DNA of 64,000 nt, from positions 36,094,201 through 36,158,200 of the forward strand of contig OX463810.1 of NCBI GenBank assembly GCA_949825045.1, in the 5' to 3' direction. Positions 1 through 10,819 of the stretch are shown piece after piece. The first letter of the stretch is position 1; the number at the start of each line of letters is the position of its first letter. The position numbers were made by a program, and so were the translations under genes. Below the pieces are notes generated by a model, which saw only the letters and a list, made by a program, of their open reading frames with translations, searched no databases and had not been told where the DNA came from. This DNA comes from Argyresthia goedartella (Eukaryota; Arthropoda; Insecta; Lepidoptera; Argyresthiidae).

Positions 1-196
1 TGGTATTTCGTTTGCAATTCAAGTTTAAATCAGTTTACTGTTTAGTTTAGTTTAAACCGTCAGTTTATCAAATCAAATCGCAAATCATATAGTAAGCAGT
101 ATGCTACAGTTTACTATCTGTCGATAGTTGACCAACTATCGAGAAAAAAAACGTTAGTTTATCAACTTACGGTTTTGACAATCTTACGGTGACATA
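1..196. repeat. Right half of a fold-back (MITE-like) element, cut by the window start
   Basis: This stretch is similar to the right half of the complete fold-back element at 36717-37101. Both share TGGTATTTCGTTTGCAATTC, the TTTACTATCTGTCG / AGTTGACCAACT arm and an end at GGTGACA. The left half lies outside the window. A TA-flanked MITE is inserted just beyond its right end. Confidence 0.75.
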
Positions 197-198
197 TA

Positions 199-436
199 CA
201 CTGACGAGCAATGAAAAAGTTCCACCCACAAAATGCCGGCAAACACCTTAATATCTCCGACATATCTAAGACATAGAACCAATATTACGTTTACAATATT
301 TACGATTTAAATTGGTAGTATTCTGATGCGCTGTTAAATGTACTTCAATATTGCACACGGCGTCATTAAGCTAGCCTTTCACGTTTAGGAGTAATTTGGT
401 GCTAAGTCACTGGAACTTTTTCATTGCTCGTCAGTG
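199..436. mobile_element. Tc1/mariner-type MITE, 238 bp
   Basis: The ends form a perfect 26-bp inverted repeat (199-224 against 411-436, beginning CACTGACGAGCAATG) flanked by TA at 197-198 and 437-438. The interior has no coding potential. Terminal inverted repeats plus a TA target duplication are typical of non-autonomous elements moved by Tc1/mariner transposases. The arms do not resemble those of the Tc1 element at 880-2445, so a different transposase is implied. Confidence 0.85.
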
Positions 437-879
437 TATATTGGCGAAATCCTGACCTTAATGAACAGGTAAAATTAACATTAAATACCACCAAAAGTCA
501 ACACTGTAGGGAACCAGGTTTCTAATAACCGTTAGAAACTCATATATCTGCCCGTCGTTACCTCAGACCAGATGAACGATATTTTTGAATGAATGAATGA
601 ATGTTTATTTACCATAAATTAATTACATTTCTATTTCTTATTTAAGTTGTATTCTAAGTTATAACATTTTAGGTGGTCTCGTTGATCCATACACTAGGAA
701 GACCTGTATTGTATGGAACAGCGTTTCCGTCTTAAATGTGTATCTTATACAATTATATATTATTATTATTTTTAAAATAGCTTAAGTTTCTGTACTTAAG
801 TATTTTTGCAAGCCATATTTCAATATTCTAGTCTAGATATAGTATTTATGTTCAGCTTGTACCAGTATATTATATTATA
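437..879. other. AT-rich non-coding stretch
   Basis: No coding region is visible. A short AATG run lies at about 586-604, followed by AT-rich sequence that could be an old retroposon tail. I cannot place it in a family. Confidence 0.4.
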
Positions 880-2445
880 CTACTCAAAAGAAAATAGAGG
901 CCACTAAGTATTTTGATTGCTACGTGAAAAATATAGTAAACAGTAATGTATATTTATTAAAATAACATGTAACAAGGCTTTTGTTTTAACTTATGCTAAT
1001 AACCATTTAATTGTGTAGTCAATTGTTTCACTTATTTCAATTAACATGAAATTAGTCCATTGTCAACAGCAAAAACTAAACAGAAACTCTTTGCAAAACA
1101 AAACAAAAACTGACACAAGCTGTTTTTTTATGGTTTAGTAACGGGTGGGTCCTCCTCTCCTGTTTTCACACTCCTGGAGCCTTGAATGCATACTCTCGAT
1201 TAAGTTTCTGATGTTTTCATCAGGTATCTCTTCCCACGCACGTTTCAGAGCATCCATAAGCTGTTGCTGGTTGTGAACCTCTTGCTCATGCTCCCTAACC
1301 CTTCGTTTCAATTGGTCCCACATATGCTCTATTGGATTTAAATCCGGACTATACGCTGGCCATGGTAGGACACGAATATGGGAGTCATCCAGTACAGTCT
1401 GAGTGGCCCGAGCTGTGTGTGGGCGGGCATTGTCATGCATTAACCAGAACCCTGGCCCCACTCTCTGTGAGAATGGAATCACATGAGGCCTGATGACTTC
1501 ATCGATGTACCGTTGTGCAGTTACTGTGCCTTGATTTAAGAAAACCAGCTCAGTTTTGCCTTGTAAGCTAATCCCAGCCCAAACCATCACACTAGGACCT
1601 CCAAAGCGGTCAATTTCCTTGATGCAGACATCGGAAAATCTCTCACCCTGTCGTCTCCATACTCTAATCCGCCGATCATCACTACAAAGCTTCACTTTAC
1701 ACTCATCTGTGAAGAGCACCATACCCCATTGATTCATGCTCCAAACTGAATGTTCGCGGCAAAAACTTAAACGATTTCCACGTTGAACCCTAGATAAAGG
1801 AATTCGTACTACTCGGCATCTGGACCTTTGCTGGTCTTCATGCAGTCGATTACGTATCGTTTGGTCACTAACACGAGTCCCCGTTGTCAACCGTCGGCGA
1901 TTTTGTAACTTACGTGCCGTCACAGAGCGCTCTCGACGGGCACTCAATCGGATGTAGCGATCCTCTTGTGCCGTAGTCGCTCGCACCCTGCCCGATCCAG
2001 GCCTTCTTGCAACACTGCCAGTCTCTTGGAACCGATCCCACACATTTTGGATGGCTCGGCGAGAGAAACCCAACGAAAAAGCTACAGACCGCTGTGAATG
2101 ACCTTCAGCAATCAATGTAACGGCTCTGGTGGCAGTAATGGTATCCACATGCCTTCGTTGACGTGGCATTATTAACAAAAGATGTTAAAAGAAGCAAAAG
2201 ATGGACAGAAATAGTTTTTTAACAGAATAAAATTGTGATTCCATCTGAAAGGAATTTGACCTGAAACTCGTTTTTTTTATTTGCTTCAATTTCTGGCCAG
2301 CTGTAAGACTTAAACACCAGCATTAAAGAGGTTGGATACTGAAGGAGGCCGGACATTATTAATTGGTCACTTATTAATTAGTTTACATCTAAAAATTTAC
2401 TCAAAAACAGAAATATGTAAGTGGCCCTTATTTTCTTTTGAGTAG
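880..2445 (-). mobile_element. Complete Tc1-family DNA transposon (1566 bp)
   Basis: The element is bounded by 26-bp inverted repeats starting CTACTCAAAAGAAAATA (880-905 and the complement of 2420-2445, two mismatches near the inner side). It is flanked by a TA duplication at 878-879 and 2446-2447. A single uninterrupted transposase gene runs on the minus strand. Intact ends, an intact gene and an intact target duplication suggest a young, possibly still mobilisable copy. Activity itself cannot be judged from sequence. Confidence 0.93.
1135..2169 (-). CDS. Tc1-family transposase (DD34E), intact
   Basis: This 344-residue protein would cut and rejoin the ends of the surrounding element in the nucleus. 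An N-terminal helix-turn-helix region (about residues 25-55) and an RRPGSGR stretch resembling the Tc1 GRPR linker precede the DDE catalytic domain. The acidic triad is visible as FTDEC (D155), MHDNARPH (D246) and SPDLNPIEH (E281). The last two are separated by 34 residues, which defines the DD34E Tc1 group. The reading frame stays open three codons upstream only through a TTG, so I take the ATG at 2169 as the start (MPRQRRH). Length is normal for the family and no stop or frameshift is present. It lies inside matched terminal repeats, so it can be read as the element's own gene. It is not a host gene. Confidence 0.93.
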   Translation of the reverse strand: MPRQRRHVDTITATRAVTLIAEGHSQRSVAFSLGFSRRAIQNVWDRFQETGSVARRPGSGRVRATTAQEDRYIRLSARRERSVTARKLQNRRRLTTGTRVSDQTIRNRLHEDQQRSRCRVVRIPLSRVQRGNRLSFCREHSVWSMNQWGMVLFTDECKVKLCSDDRRIRVWRRQGERFSDVCIKEIDRFGGPSVMVWAGISLQGKTELVFLNQGTVTAQRYIDEVIRPHVIPFSQRVGPGFWLMHDNARPHTARATQTVLDDSHIRVLPWPAYSPDLNPIEHMWDQLKRRVREHEQEVHNQQQLMDALKRAWEEIPDENIRNLIESMHSRLQECENRRGGPTRY

Positions 2446-2499
2446 TATATATTCATGTACATTTAGTTAATATTGTTTAATATTATTTACTCAGGTATG

Positions 2500-2690
2500 T
2501 TCTGGGTAAATATTGCTGTACCCATGGTCTACCCCTGCTCAACAATCGACCTTTCTCATTCTCATCTGGTTTGCTGGAAGAGAACTCTTATCAGAGATAA
2601 GCTCGCCTTTGTACACTTTTTTATGTTAGTCTTGTTGTCATAATATTACTTGTGTGCAATACAGAAATTATGAATTATGATGTTGCTACC
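2500..2690 (+). repeat. LINE 3' tail (GATAAGCTCGCC family)
   Basis: The stretch contains GCTGGAAGAGAACTCTTATC, AGAGATAAGCTCGCCTTTGT and the end TGCAATACAGAAATTATGAA. The same block recurs at about 5.1, 15.4, 27.7, 46.7 and 51.9 kb. In the 46.7-kb copy it follows the C-terminus of a reverse-transcriptase ORF, so it is the 3' untranslated tail of a 5'-truncated non-LTR retrotransposon. Confidence 0.7.
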
Positions 2691-2754
2691 CGCACGATCT
2701 TTTCCGATGAGCACTTACCGCTAGGCCATGGACACTTCTCTCATTGATAGATGT

Positions 2755-3121
2755 AAAATATATTACTAAGCATCCGCTGTCCGTTCGTCTGTCCGTCCGT
2801 CTGTCTGTCACCAGGCTGAATCTCAAGAGCCGCGATAGTTATTCAGTTGAAATTTTCACAGATGATGTATTTCTGTTGCCGCTATAACAACAAACATGTA
2901 CTAAAAACAGAATAAAATAATTTCTTTATCTGTAAACCATATAAACTTATGAATGCACCTGGTTACGTGCATGAAGTGTGAAAGAAGCCGCACCAATAAC
3001 TTTGTAAACAACATTTTGCTACGTAAAATCTAAACTATTCACTCCACACCATCCCTTCAATTGTACGGTGGTACGGAACCCTTCGTGCGCGAGTTCGACT
3101 CACACTTGACCGGTTTTTTTT
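2755..3121 (-). repeat. GTCC-bearing lepidopteran interspersed repeat, copy 1
   Basis: On this strand order the copy runs from a GTCC/GTCT microsatellite (about 2778-2810) through GATAGTTATTCAGTTGAAAT to CCTTCGTGCGCGAGTTCGAC and TTGACCGGTTTTTTT. Copies of the same family lie at 11351 (+), 17290 (-), 21725 (-), 34720 (+), about 36697 (-), 40597 (-) and 62693 (+). No protein is encoded. I recognise the pattern as abundant in Lepidoptera but cannot assign its mechanism of movement. Confidence 0.7.
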
Positions 3122-3124
3122 TTG

Positions 3125-3345
3125 ACGACGACCTCTGTGGCGCAGTGGTTGTGGCTCTATCTACCATACGAGAGGTCTTGGATCCCTGGCTGGGGATATA
3201 TACAAAAATCCCCAGCTCTTGGATGTTTATATGAGTGTGGTGTCGGTTTCTCTGGTTCCCACGACACAGGGAATCCTAGTGTGGGTTCAAAAGCAATATA
3301 TTTGCCTGTACATACTTCAATGCTCTTAGTTTTGCTTGTTGTTTA
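3125..3345 (+). repeat. tRNA-derived SINE, GGCCTCTGTGGCG-type, copy 1
   Basis: The head CCTCTGTGGCGCAGTGGTTG resembles an RNA polymerase III A box, and the degenerate GGATCCCTGGC around 3180 sits where a B box should be. The body carries TTCCCACGACACAGGGAATC and TATTTGCCTGTA. Related copies lie at 10820, 20770 and 27116. It directly abuts the preceding repeat. Confidence 0.7.
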
Positions 3346-4028
3346 AAACTTAAAATATTCAGGTTACTGCTTTAGCGTCTTCAATCGATTTAGTCAAAGG
3401 CAAAAAAATAGTTCGTTAACCTGATTTCGTGCATATGTACCTTTACAACTAAAGTGTGTGCTCTCATATTCACACTCATGTATTTCGACGCCCTTTAACG
3501 ATTTTTAAATTGGCTCGAGAAAAATAGCCCTCAAATGACAAGCAGAAAGAACAGCAAACACAAACAGAACAACGAACTCAATAGTCCGAAAAAACTACAG
3601 ATAATTAAGAACGAAAGCATTTCATAACGACAGAGACAAACAGACAAGTCAATTAACTAAAATAATCTCGTCATCTATTCGCGTCTCGCGTCGGGATTGC
3701 CAAGTGTACCGGGCCATCCATCTCTCAGGAGACGGGCGGAGCCGTGGCACAGAGGAAGAAAGGACCAGAAATAAAGGTTCATAGAACCACGCTGTCGTAG
3801 GTAATCTACTACAAGAATACTGCGCATGTGTGAGTGAGCACTGGCCGCTGTGTCGCGTACGCGCCGCCACTGGATAAAACTGGTTTACGCTCGTTCGGCC
3901 AGTGCCCAAACGGCGGGCCTGTACAAACCACGTCTTATTTGTTGTCACCTACCTTATCTAATTGTTTGAAGTAGAATAAACTGTAAATAGTCATTAAAGT
4001 GTTTAAGTGTACGTTTTGGACTTTCAAA
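3346..4028. other. Non-coding stretch upstream of the THAP-like exon
   Basis: No convincing coding region or known repeat is visible. About 3650-3960 is richer in CG and single-copy-looking, and would be the promoter or 5' untranslated region if the THAP-like exon at 4029 is real. Confidence 0.3.
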
Positions 4029-4111
4029 ATGGTGTACTGTACTATTTGTATGAATAATAATAGAAACAGAAAAGACATTTCATATTTTAACTATCCCAAG
4101 GAGTCTACTAG
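4029..4111 (+). CDS. Candidate first exon of a THAP-domain protein
   Basis: From an ATG at 4029 the frame reads MVYCTIC, then NRNRKDISYFNYPKE. This matches the start of the THAP zinc-binding DNA-binding domain: M-V-x-C-x2-C near the N-terminus, followed by an aromatic-aromatic-x-x-P-K motif. The frame meets a TAA three bases after a plausible splice donor (AG|GTAATT, donor at 4112), as a first exon running into an intron would. The rest of the domain (second Cys, His, AVPTIF box) is not seen in the following bases and would have to lie in later exons. It may be the 5' end of a host THAP gene or of a P-element-derived gene. Only 28 residues support the call, so it is tentative. Confidence 0.4.
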
Positions 4112-4115
4112 GTAA

Positions 4116-4767
4116 TTAAATGAATACCAGACTAGGTATGCCTATTTAAAACGTTAAAGTAGGTAGCACAAATCGTGTTATTTAGTTAGGTAATTGTTAT
4201 TAGTATTATTACCCTACAAATATTTATGTTCCATGATGAGTAGTTTAGTTTATAAGAGGGTGACCTCATGTGACGAACTGTATTAGACACCTAAGTATTT
4301 CAATGGCATACCGCCCTAAGAATAAGATAATAGAATCGCTCGGTCAATAAAAGGTCGTAACAGTTTCTGAATTTTATTTTTTTCTCTTTTGCCAACCCTA
4401 CTAATATAGGTATAAATTTTGCAGGCTCCTTAGAACCTTTCCCTCTGTTCCTATTTATTCCTCTGTGGTCGTGGCGGCATACTACCCACATACCGGTTAC
4501 TTCAATCTAAACGCAACCTTAGCCTGTCGTGTTAGAAGTCAGGCTGAGTCGGCCAGGTTGTGGCAGCAACTTGCAGTAACAATGACATATTATCCTCGAA
4601 TGGATAAAGGTGAACAAACTTCATTGGTTAGGGAAAATTACGCGGTGGTGGTAACGTGTCCGTCCGGCTGGACATACTTCCGCGAAATAACGTGAATTGT
4701 ATACACGTTGGTTTTTGTATTATTTTGTATTTTGGCAACAGCAAAGGTATCAAATGGGTAATGAGAA
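4116..4767. other. Non-coding stretch
   Basis: I see no recognisable coding region or repeat. A short ORF at 4465-4695 has no family features. Confidence 0.3.
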
Positions 4768-4988
4768 ATTGGGTAAAAGTGGGTGCCTGGGTTAATTGGG
4801 TAAAAGTGGGTGCTCTGGGTTAATTGGGTAAAAGTGGGTGCTCTGGGCTAACTGGGTAAAAGTAGGCGCTCTGGGCTAACTGGGTAAAAGTGGGCGCTCT
4901 GGGTTAACTGGGTAAAAGTGGGTGCTCTGGGTTAGTTGGGTAAAAGTGGGCACTCTGGGTTGACTGGGTAAAAGTGGGTGCTCTATGA
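4768..4988. repeat. 28-bp minisatellite, eight copies
   Basis: The unit GGGTAAAAGTGGGTGCTCTG plus GGTTAACT repeats eight times, with units starting near 4771, 4798, 4826, 4854, 4882, 4910, 4938 and 4966. Scattered substitutions occur between units and the first unit is one base short. Confidence 0.95.
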
Positions 4989-5039
4989 CGCCCCGTATAG
5001 AAAAAGCATGACCGGCTTGTTGCTATGTTTTGTATTGTT

Positions 5040-5170
5040 AGGGAATTCATAATTATTTATAACATAGTTATATTAATGTAAAACAAATGAACAAAGGCGA
5101 GCTTATCTCTAAATACAGTTTTCTTCCAGGAAACCAAGGCATGACAGAAAAAATTACCATGAAAGGGAAG
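5040..5170 (-). repeat. LINE 3' tail (GATAAGCTCGCC family), minus strand
   Basis: The reverse complement of AACAAAGGCGAGCTTATCTC and the nearby AATTCATAATTATTT match the tail family described at 2500-2690. No coding portion remains. Confidence 0.6.
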
Positions 5171-5755
5171 ACAGTGCACAATATCTAATATCTTATCTAT
5201 AATAAAATACATATCAGTAAATTAAATATCTATAAAATATACAAAATAAAATACCTATATACTAAACTTCTAAATAAGTAACAATATATACATAAACCTG
5301 TACATATAGTTTACATTAAGTAATAATATACATACTACAACTATCATGAAAGAGAGAAGAAGTGCTCTTTATCCCGGTTTATCCGCGTGTTGATTTTTTT
5401 CTGTTTTTTTTTAGATTCAGTTTGTAACTTTACCGACGTGCTCCGAAATCGTACGAAAAGTAATTGTTTTTCAGTAGATGTAGAACGTTACATGTCGGCA
5501 CGGAAACGCTAAGTAAATAACTCTGAATCTTTTAACGCTACTCCGCCATTTGCGAGGCAAACGTTTTGATTTGACAGGCGCGCTCTGCCCCGTCAGATAA
5601 GTATAGAGCCAGTGGCGAAAATAAACATTTTGCATAGGGAGGTACCTACCCAAAGAGCTGAAAAAGTGTGTTTCTAACAGTACCACCACTAAAGAAGCGT
5701 GATATTTGATTAATATGACTGAAAACCTGTCAAAACGGGTGTTAAGAAGTGTGCA
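5171..5755. other. AT-rich non-coding stretch
   Basis: AT-rich sequence (about 5180-5340) is followed by unassigned sequence. No coding region is supported. Confidence 0.3.
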
Positions 5756-5931
5756 CAGTACGATCACTGAAATTTACCGCTAGACACTTCTCGGTTTTAG
5801 TCGCTGAAAGTGATCAAAAAGTCCCTGGAAACATGAAATTTGGCACAGAAGTGTGAAATCCGGAAAAAAATAATTGAGTTACGATATTTTTTAAAGCCGT
5901 GTCGAGTGGTAAATTTGAAATAATCGTACTG
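5756..5931. mobile_element. MITE with CAGTACGAT ends, 176 bp
   Basis: Imperfect inverted repeats of about 32 bp (CAGTACGAT...AAATTTACC...GACAC) face each other at 5756-5787 and 5900-5931. TA follows on the right and CA, probably a decayed TA, on the left. CAGT ends and a TA target suggest a Tc1/mariner-type MITE. Confidence 0.6.
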
Positions 5932-7368
5932 TACTAAACCTTAGACAACTAAGGCCTCTCCGTAATACTATCTTCATGGCACTAGCGAAAGATATGTTGA
6001 CAGTAGCTTATACGTGTCTTTGTTTTGTTGCTTCAGTGTCTTGTAACTCGAATACTATTGTTGTTTAGAGCGTGCTGCTTTATTTGTACGAGCTTGCAAT
6101 ATTTTACGAGGATCTTCATCCAACCACCAACACAAAGACTACAGAAGTTAAGCTTCATAGTAGAGTCAGAGCCAAGGAAACCATTATTTGGCTCTGAGCG
6201 AGAAGTTACCTCTCTCTCTCACCCAACCTTAACATATACGAGAGAGAAAAGAACGTATTGGAAGAAAACTGCTTTTAGAAATAAGCCCGCTCTTTGTACG
6301 TATATTTAACTGTGAACTAACTTGTTTTATTTAACTGAGAGCGATACATAATTATTATTAATTATGATTGCGCTCTAAAGCAATGCACACCTATACATGA
6401 TGCATGAACAGTGGCACGCGCGATTACTAGTAGATTTGTTTAAGAAAAGATTAAAAGATTTAAACATTTATTGATAATTACGAGTCACATTTACAATCGA
6501 CCAAAATATGTGAGCGGTAACACTTTACAGTGACATTAAACAGATAAATATAGTAGAAGTTACTAAAAATATGTACAAGTAGTTAAAAAAATACAGACAA
6601 ATGCAATACCTTATAAATAACGACTGCCCCCGAACTATCGACTCAAAGTTTGAGTGTCCACCAATATCAGGCTGGCATGCTGGCATGAAAATCAAGAAAC
6701 ACCAATTTTTGACAGTTAATTGGTGTCCGCCATCTTGGATTTCAAAAGAGTTGTCATTTCGTATTCGATACCCTCATTATTATTATTTAAAAAAACAATA
6801 ATTATGAATAAAACGTCCTATGATATTGAGTTTTGTGGTATACATATCATACAATGTTTTGTTTGTAATATTGTCTAGAAATGATTTTTCAAGGTTTCAT
6901 TGATGACCGCTAGAAAAACCATTCGCACCATTTATTTTATTTTTAGGTTGCCCTTAACTTGAGTGGCAGTTTGCGTTACGGCCATTCTGTCTGCTTGCTC
7001 GAGTCTTTGTGTTGTGCACATACTTTGGCTGGATGTAAAACGAACGATTCAGTTATTAAGTATTCCTCGCGGCCCCGTTGCCAGGTTTAATACCTATTAT
7101 TCAGACTAGTGTTTGGCGTTTTGAAATTGTTGATTCAAAATTGCATTCTTGCAATTCTTATTTAGATACGTCATAGTAGTTCTTTTGTTTTAATAACAAG
7201 GGCCAAGGGAACAATGAATGATAAACACGCGAAGCATTACAAAAATTCTTTTGAACCTTACACAAAAACATGAGTATTTATATACTGGTACATATATTGC
7301 TTTTGGCCTCAAGCTTATAAGCGAACAGAAAGATACGGTTATCATGATAAGCGGTTAGTAAATATATA
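5932..7368. other. Non-coding stretch without recognised features
   Basis: Short ORFs at 6025-6309 and 6601-6801 have no family features. I see nothing I can name in this stretch. Confidence 0.3.
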
Positions 7369-7572
7369 ATAAGTAAATAAATATTGATGACAATATTACA
7401 CAAATCGAACTAGGCCTGTAAGCTCAATAAGGCGTATTATGGGTACTAGACGACGATGTATTTAATAGAGATAAATACATAAATACATTAAAACATCCAG
7501 GATTCGAACCCAGGACCGTCAGCTTCGTAGGCAGGGTAGGCAGGTCACAAGCCGCTAGGCTAAACCGGTTGT
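7369..7572 (-). repeat. tRNA-derived SINE, type II, minus strand
   Basis: Read on the minus strand, a tRNA-like head with a clear B box (GGTTCGAATCC) is followed by a CATCGTCGTCTAGTACCCAT block and GATTTGTGTAATATTGTC. The same order is found at 45727-46005 on the plus strand. Confidence 0.7.
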
Positions 7573-7586
7573 TAGGGGCTTAATTC

Positions 7587-7745
7587 TGAACAGCGTTCAC
7601 TCATTATGAAACCGATTTGATTAAAGCAAATTGATTTTTCACTCCTCCATACATTTTGGTCAGGTCGCTCAGCTGATTTGTATGGGGACTTGAAATATAA
7701 AACAAAGCTCTGATCAAACCGGTTTCATAGTGAAATTGTATAATG
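7587..7745. repeat. Probable MITE with ATGAAACC arms
   Basis: TCACTCATTATGAAACCGAT near 7605 and the complement of ATCAAACCGGTTTCATAGTG near 7720 form imperfect inverted arms about 90 bp apart. No target duplication is clear. Confidence 0.4.
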
Positions 7746-8771
7746 TCCCTGTTGTTGTGTGGCATTATTTTGATTGCGATTTAAGGGGTTCCCCTAAAAT
7801 ATGAACAAACTTTCCTGCTTCACCATGTAGAACACTTTATTTATTGAACTTTTACTTAAATTTTTATTCTTGGCAATCTGTCTTTTGCTTGGTGATTTCT
7901 GCCACTGTAATGTAATGTGAGACGCGGTTCAAATATTACGAATATCATAAAAAAGTTAAAAAAGTTAGGATAGGAAGATATCTGACAGTTGACGTTTACG
8001 AGAACAACCTGACTTTTTTCAAGGAATGATTGCAAATTTAATCGATAATTTTATAGTGTCGATCGATATAACATAGATGGAATTAAATAATGTACTTTTA
8101 CCCAACCAACCAATTTTTTGACCATTCCTTTCAAAGGTTCCTTTCTGCGTCCTTTTCCTCGTGGTAGTCTGTCGTTAATTTAACCGAAACGTTAATAAAG
8201 CTCCTTCAATATAACCATCAACATTACCTATGTGCCATAGGCACTTTGCTTGAGGCCTCTTTGTTGTCATCTGTCCAGGACGTAGTCACGATGAGTTAAA
8301 AGCCATGTCTCATCCAAGGAGTCCACGTCGTTCCACTCTTCTTCGGTTATTTTATTAATTTCCCGAAGGAAATTGCAGCGGCTCATGGTACCCTCCATTA
8401 GGAATTTCCTTTTATTACTTTTTTGTAAGCAAAATCCACATCATGCAAAACTTTGCGTAGGGACGATATTTACCCATTCAATAATCCTCTCTCCCTCAAA
8501 GTAACCAATATTTTTTTCAAGGTTGGGAATTAATTTCCCCTGTAGAATAAATATGGTTCCGTAAAGCAGCCAAAGCGAAAGAATCCAGGGGCCCTATTCT
8601 GTTACAGAAAATGCAATGCGATAGGATATAGATAGATTGCTCCAAAGTGCGCAAAATGCTACATTTTGCACATCAGCGCCGCCTATATTGTTTGGAAAGT
8701 AATTGCCAAATACCGCATTTTGCGCCCTTGGGAGCCGTCGATATGCTATTGCTATGCGTTTCCCATAAGAT
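7746..8771. other. Non-coding stretch
   Basis: No coding region or known repeat is recognised. A small snap-back (TGCGCAAAATG / CATTTTGCA) lies at about 8647-8672. Confidence 0.3.
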
Positions 8772-8828
8772 AATTGAGCCCCAGGTCTCTCACCAATGTG
8801 CCTTTGGTGAGAGACCTGGGTCTCAATT
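8772..8828. repeat. Long hairpin: 25-bp stem, 7-nt loop
   Basis: The arm 8772-8796 is the reverse complement of 8804-8828 with a single mismatch, and the inner 17 bp are perfect (CCCAGGTCTCTCACCAA). The loop is TGTGCCT. It is one of five unusually long inverted duplications in the window. Confidence 0.9.
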
Positions 8829-8999
8829 TTCTTCACCCACCACCTCTTTGATGCGTTTTTTGTTTGGTGCATTTAAAATATTTTGTTTCGATCCATTCAA
8901 TCCATACTTCTCTTTCACAATACGGGGCACAATGGTATTAGATTCTTTTACTTTACACATTAATAGAAAAATACAAAATTCAAATAATAGAATGAAAAC

Positions 9000-10645
9000 T
9001 GGCAAAGTTAAAACAAGGGACAATGATTTCTGCCTAAAGATTATGTTGTTAAATTCAACGCTGAGGTTGCTCGAGCTTTCGAAACATTCTTCATCAATGT
9101 ACGATTACTCATAACAGAGCGTCTAAATTCTTCTCCATATGAAGCAGATACTTTATTAAAAAACAACACTAGCGACAGTAATGAATATTTAAAATTTCAT
9201 CATGTATATCCCCAGGACATTGTCAAAACGTTTAGATTACTTAACTTAAAAAATACTTAAAACTTGTGGGGTGTTATCTTAGCTTATATATTCAATAAAT
9301 GTGTTGACGATGGGACTTTCCCAGACCTCATGAAACACAGTAAACTGATACCTCTGTTCAAGTCGGGAGTCATGGGTGATCCTTTAAATTTCAGACCAAT
9401 ATCTGTTCTTCCAGCACTAAGTAAAATATTTGAAAAGATTATACTCAATCAAATGCTCTTACACTTCAACCGTACAAAACAACTTAACGCCAAACCATAC
9501 GGTTTCGCTAGAGGTAAATCGACAACGAATGCAGGATGTAATCGGAGGTTCTTTCGATCTGACGAAGGCATTTGATTGTGTTGATCATTATAGGCAACTA
9601 ATGAATTTAAATCATGACGGAGTTAGAAATAAAGCGTTAGATCTACTAAGATCATACCTAAGCAATATAATTAAATTTTGATTCAGATTTTGATGAAAAT
9701 GGTTAACAGGTAATAATATATTGTCTAACGCTGGTAAAACAAGTATATTAAATATATAAATGCTACAAGTATATAAATGATACGAAGTTTCTTGGAATAA
9801 CCATTGATAGAAAATTGTAGTGGGGACCCCACATAGATAAATTAGCTGGTAAATTAAATTCTGCGGCTTACGCTGTTAGGAACATCAGACAAAACACGGA
9901 TGTGGCTACATCTAGGCTAGTATATTTTAGTTACTTTCATAGTGTCATGTCCTATGGTATCTTATTGTGGGGGAAAGCAGCAGATATTTAAACTATTTTT
10001 ATTTTACAGAAAAGAGCTATTCGAGCAATTTATAATTTAAAACGAACAGACTCCTTAAGAGAAATTTAAAGAAATTGACATACTTCAGTCAGTAGCTAGT
10101 ACTGTAGCTAGTCAATTTATTTTCGAAAATATCATGTATGTACGCAAGAACCTTACAACATTTTTCAAACTTAGCAATTGCTGTATTTTTTACCTAATAA
10201 ATATTCACAAACTAGTTGCGCCCCGGTTTGGACTCGCGAAGGTTAGCAATTCTTTCAAAGGTTAGTGCATTCTCTACAATAATAAGATACCTTTAGAGAT
10301 TTCGAAATTGCCAATTGAGCAATTTGAAAACCATTTGAAAGCAATTTTGTTGAAAAAGGGATATTACAATGTTCAAGATTCTTAAATGATGAAACTGTGG
10401 GGTTAAACTAGCTCAACACAGTCCTTGCTGTTAATAATTTTGTAATTATTTATTCATTCTTAATAATTATAAAAAATAATATTGTAATATTTGTATTAGT
10501 TAAGCACAAACAATTTTTAAAAGAGATTTAAAAATCAATCTGTGGGAGTTTCTACCCTTCTAGTGGTACAGTGTAGAAAAGCGGCAAAGACGACGTTTGC
10601 TAACTGTATGTAAATAGCTACAGTAAAAAAAAAAAAAAAAAAATT
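9000..10645 (+). pseudogene. Decayed non-LTR retrotransposon (LINE) pol, jockey/CR1-like
   Basis: This is the broken 3' half of a LINE reverse-transcriptase gene. In order I see pre-RT sequence (FNAEVARAFETFF, about 9049-9087), the RT start (NFRPISVLPALSKIFEKIIL, about 9388-9447), GFARGKSTTNAG (about 9500), and then, in a different frame, DLTKAFDCVDH (about 9560). The catalytic YADD block is missing, apparently deleted between about 9680 and 9770. The C-terminal part follows in pieces (KFLGITIDRKL about 9788; SYGILLWG about 9950). Several stops and frameshifts show that it is dead. The copy ends in a poly(A) run at 10624-10643. Clade assignment is from motif resemblance only. Confidence 0.8.
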
Positions 10646-10819
10646 GATTTTTCCATAGCTTTAAGCTACGCGATCTTGACCGCGATCCAATGGTGTCAAA
10701 GGGCCACCATTAGCTTTCACCTTCTCAAAGTAATCGCGTAGTTAAATTACCGACTCATGCGATTATTGTTTCCTAAAACCCACACAATTTAGAAAAGTAA
10801 TCAATATACATCGAAATTG

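Noticed and set aside
3649..3948. 99-codon minus-strand ORF
   Set aside because: No recognisable motif; it lies in CG-richer sequence where long chance ORFs are more likely.
4768..4988. CRISPR-like regular repeats
   Set aside because: Units are head to tail without spacers and the context is eukaryotic; it is a minisatellite.
8594..9114. Overlapping ORFs on both strands (92 and 155 codons)
   Set aside because: They run across a palindromic hairpin and into a decayed LINE. Open frames on both strands of a palindrome are expected by symmetry and no family motif is present.
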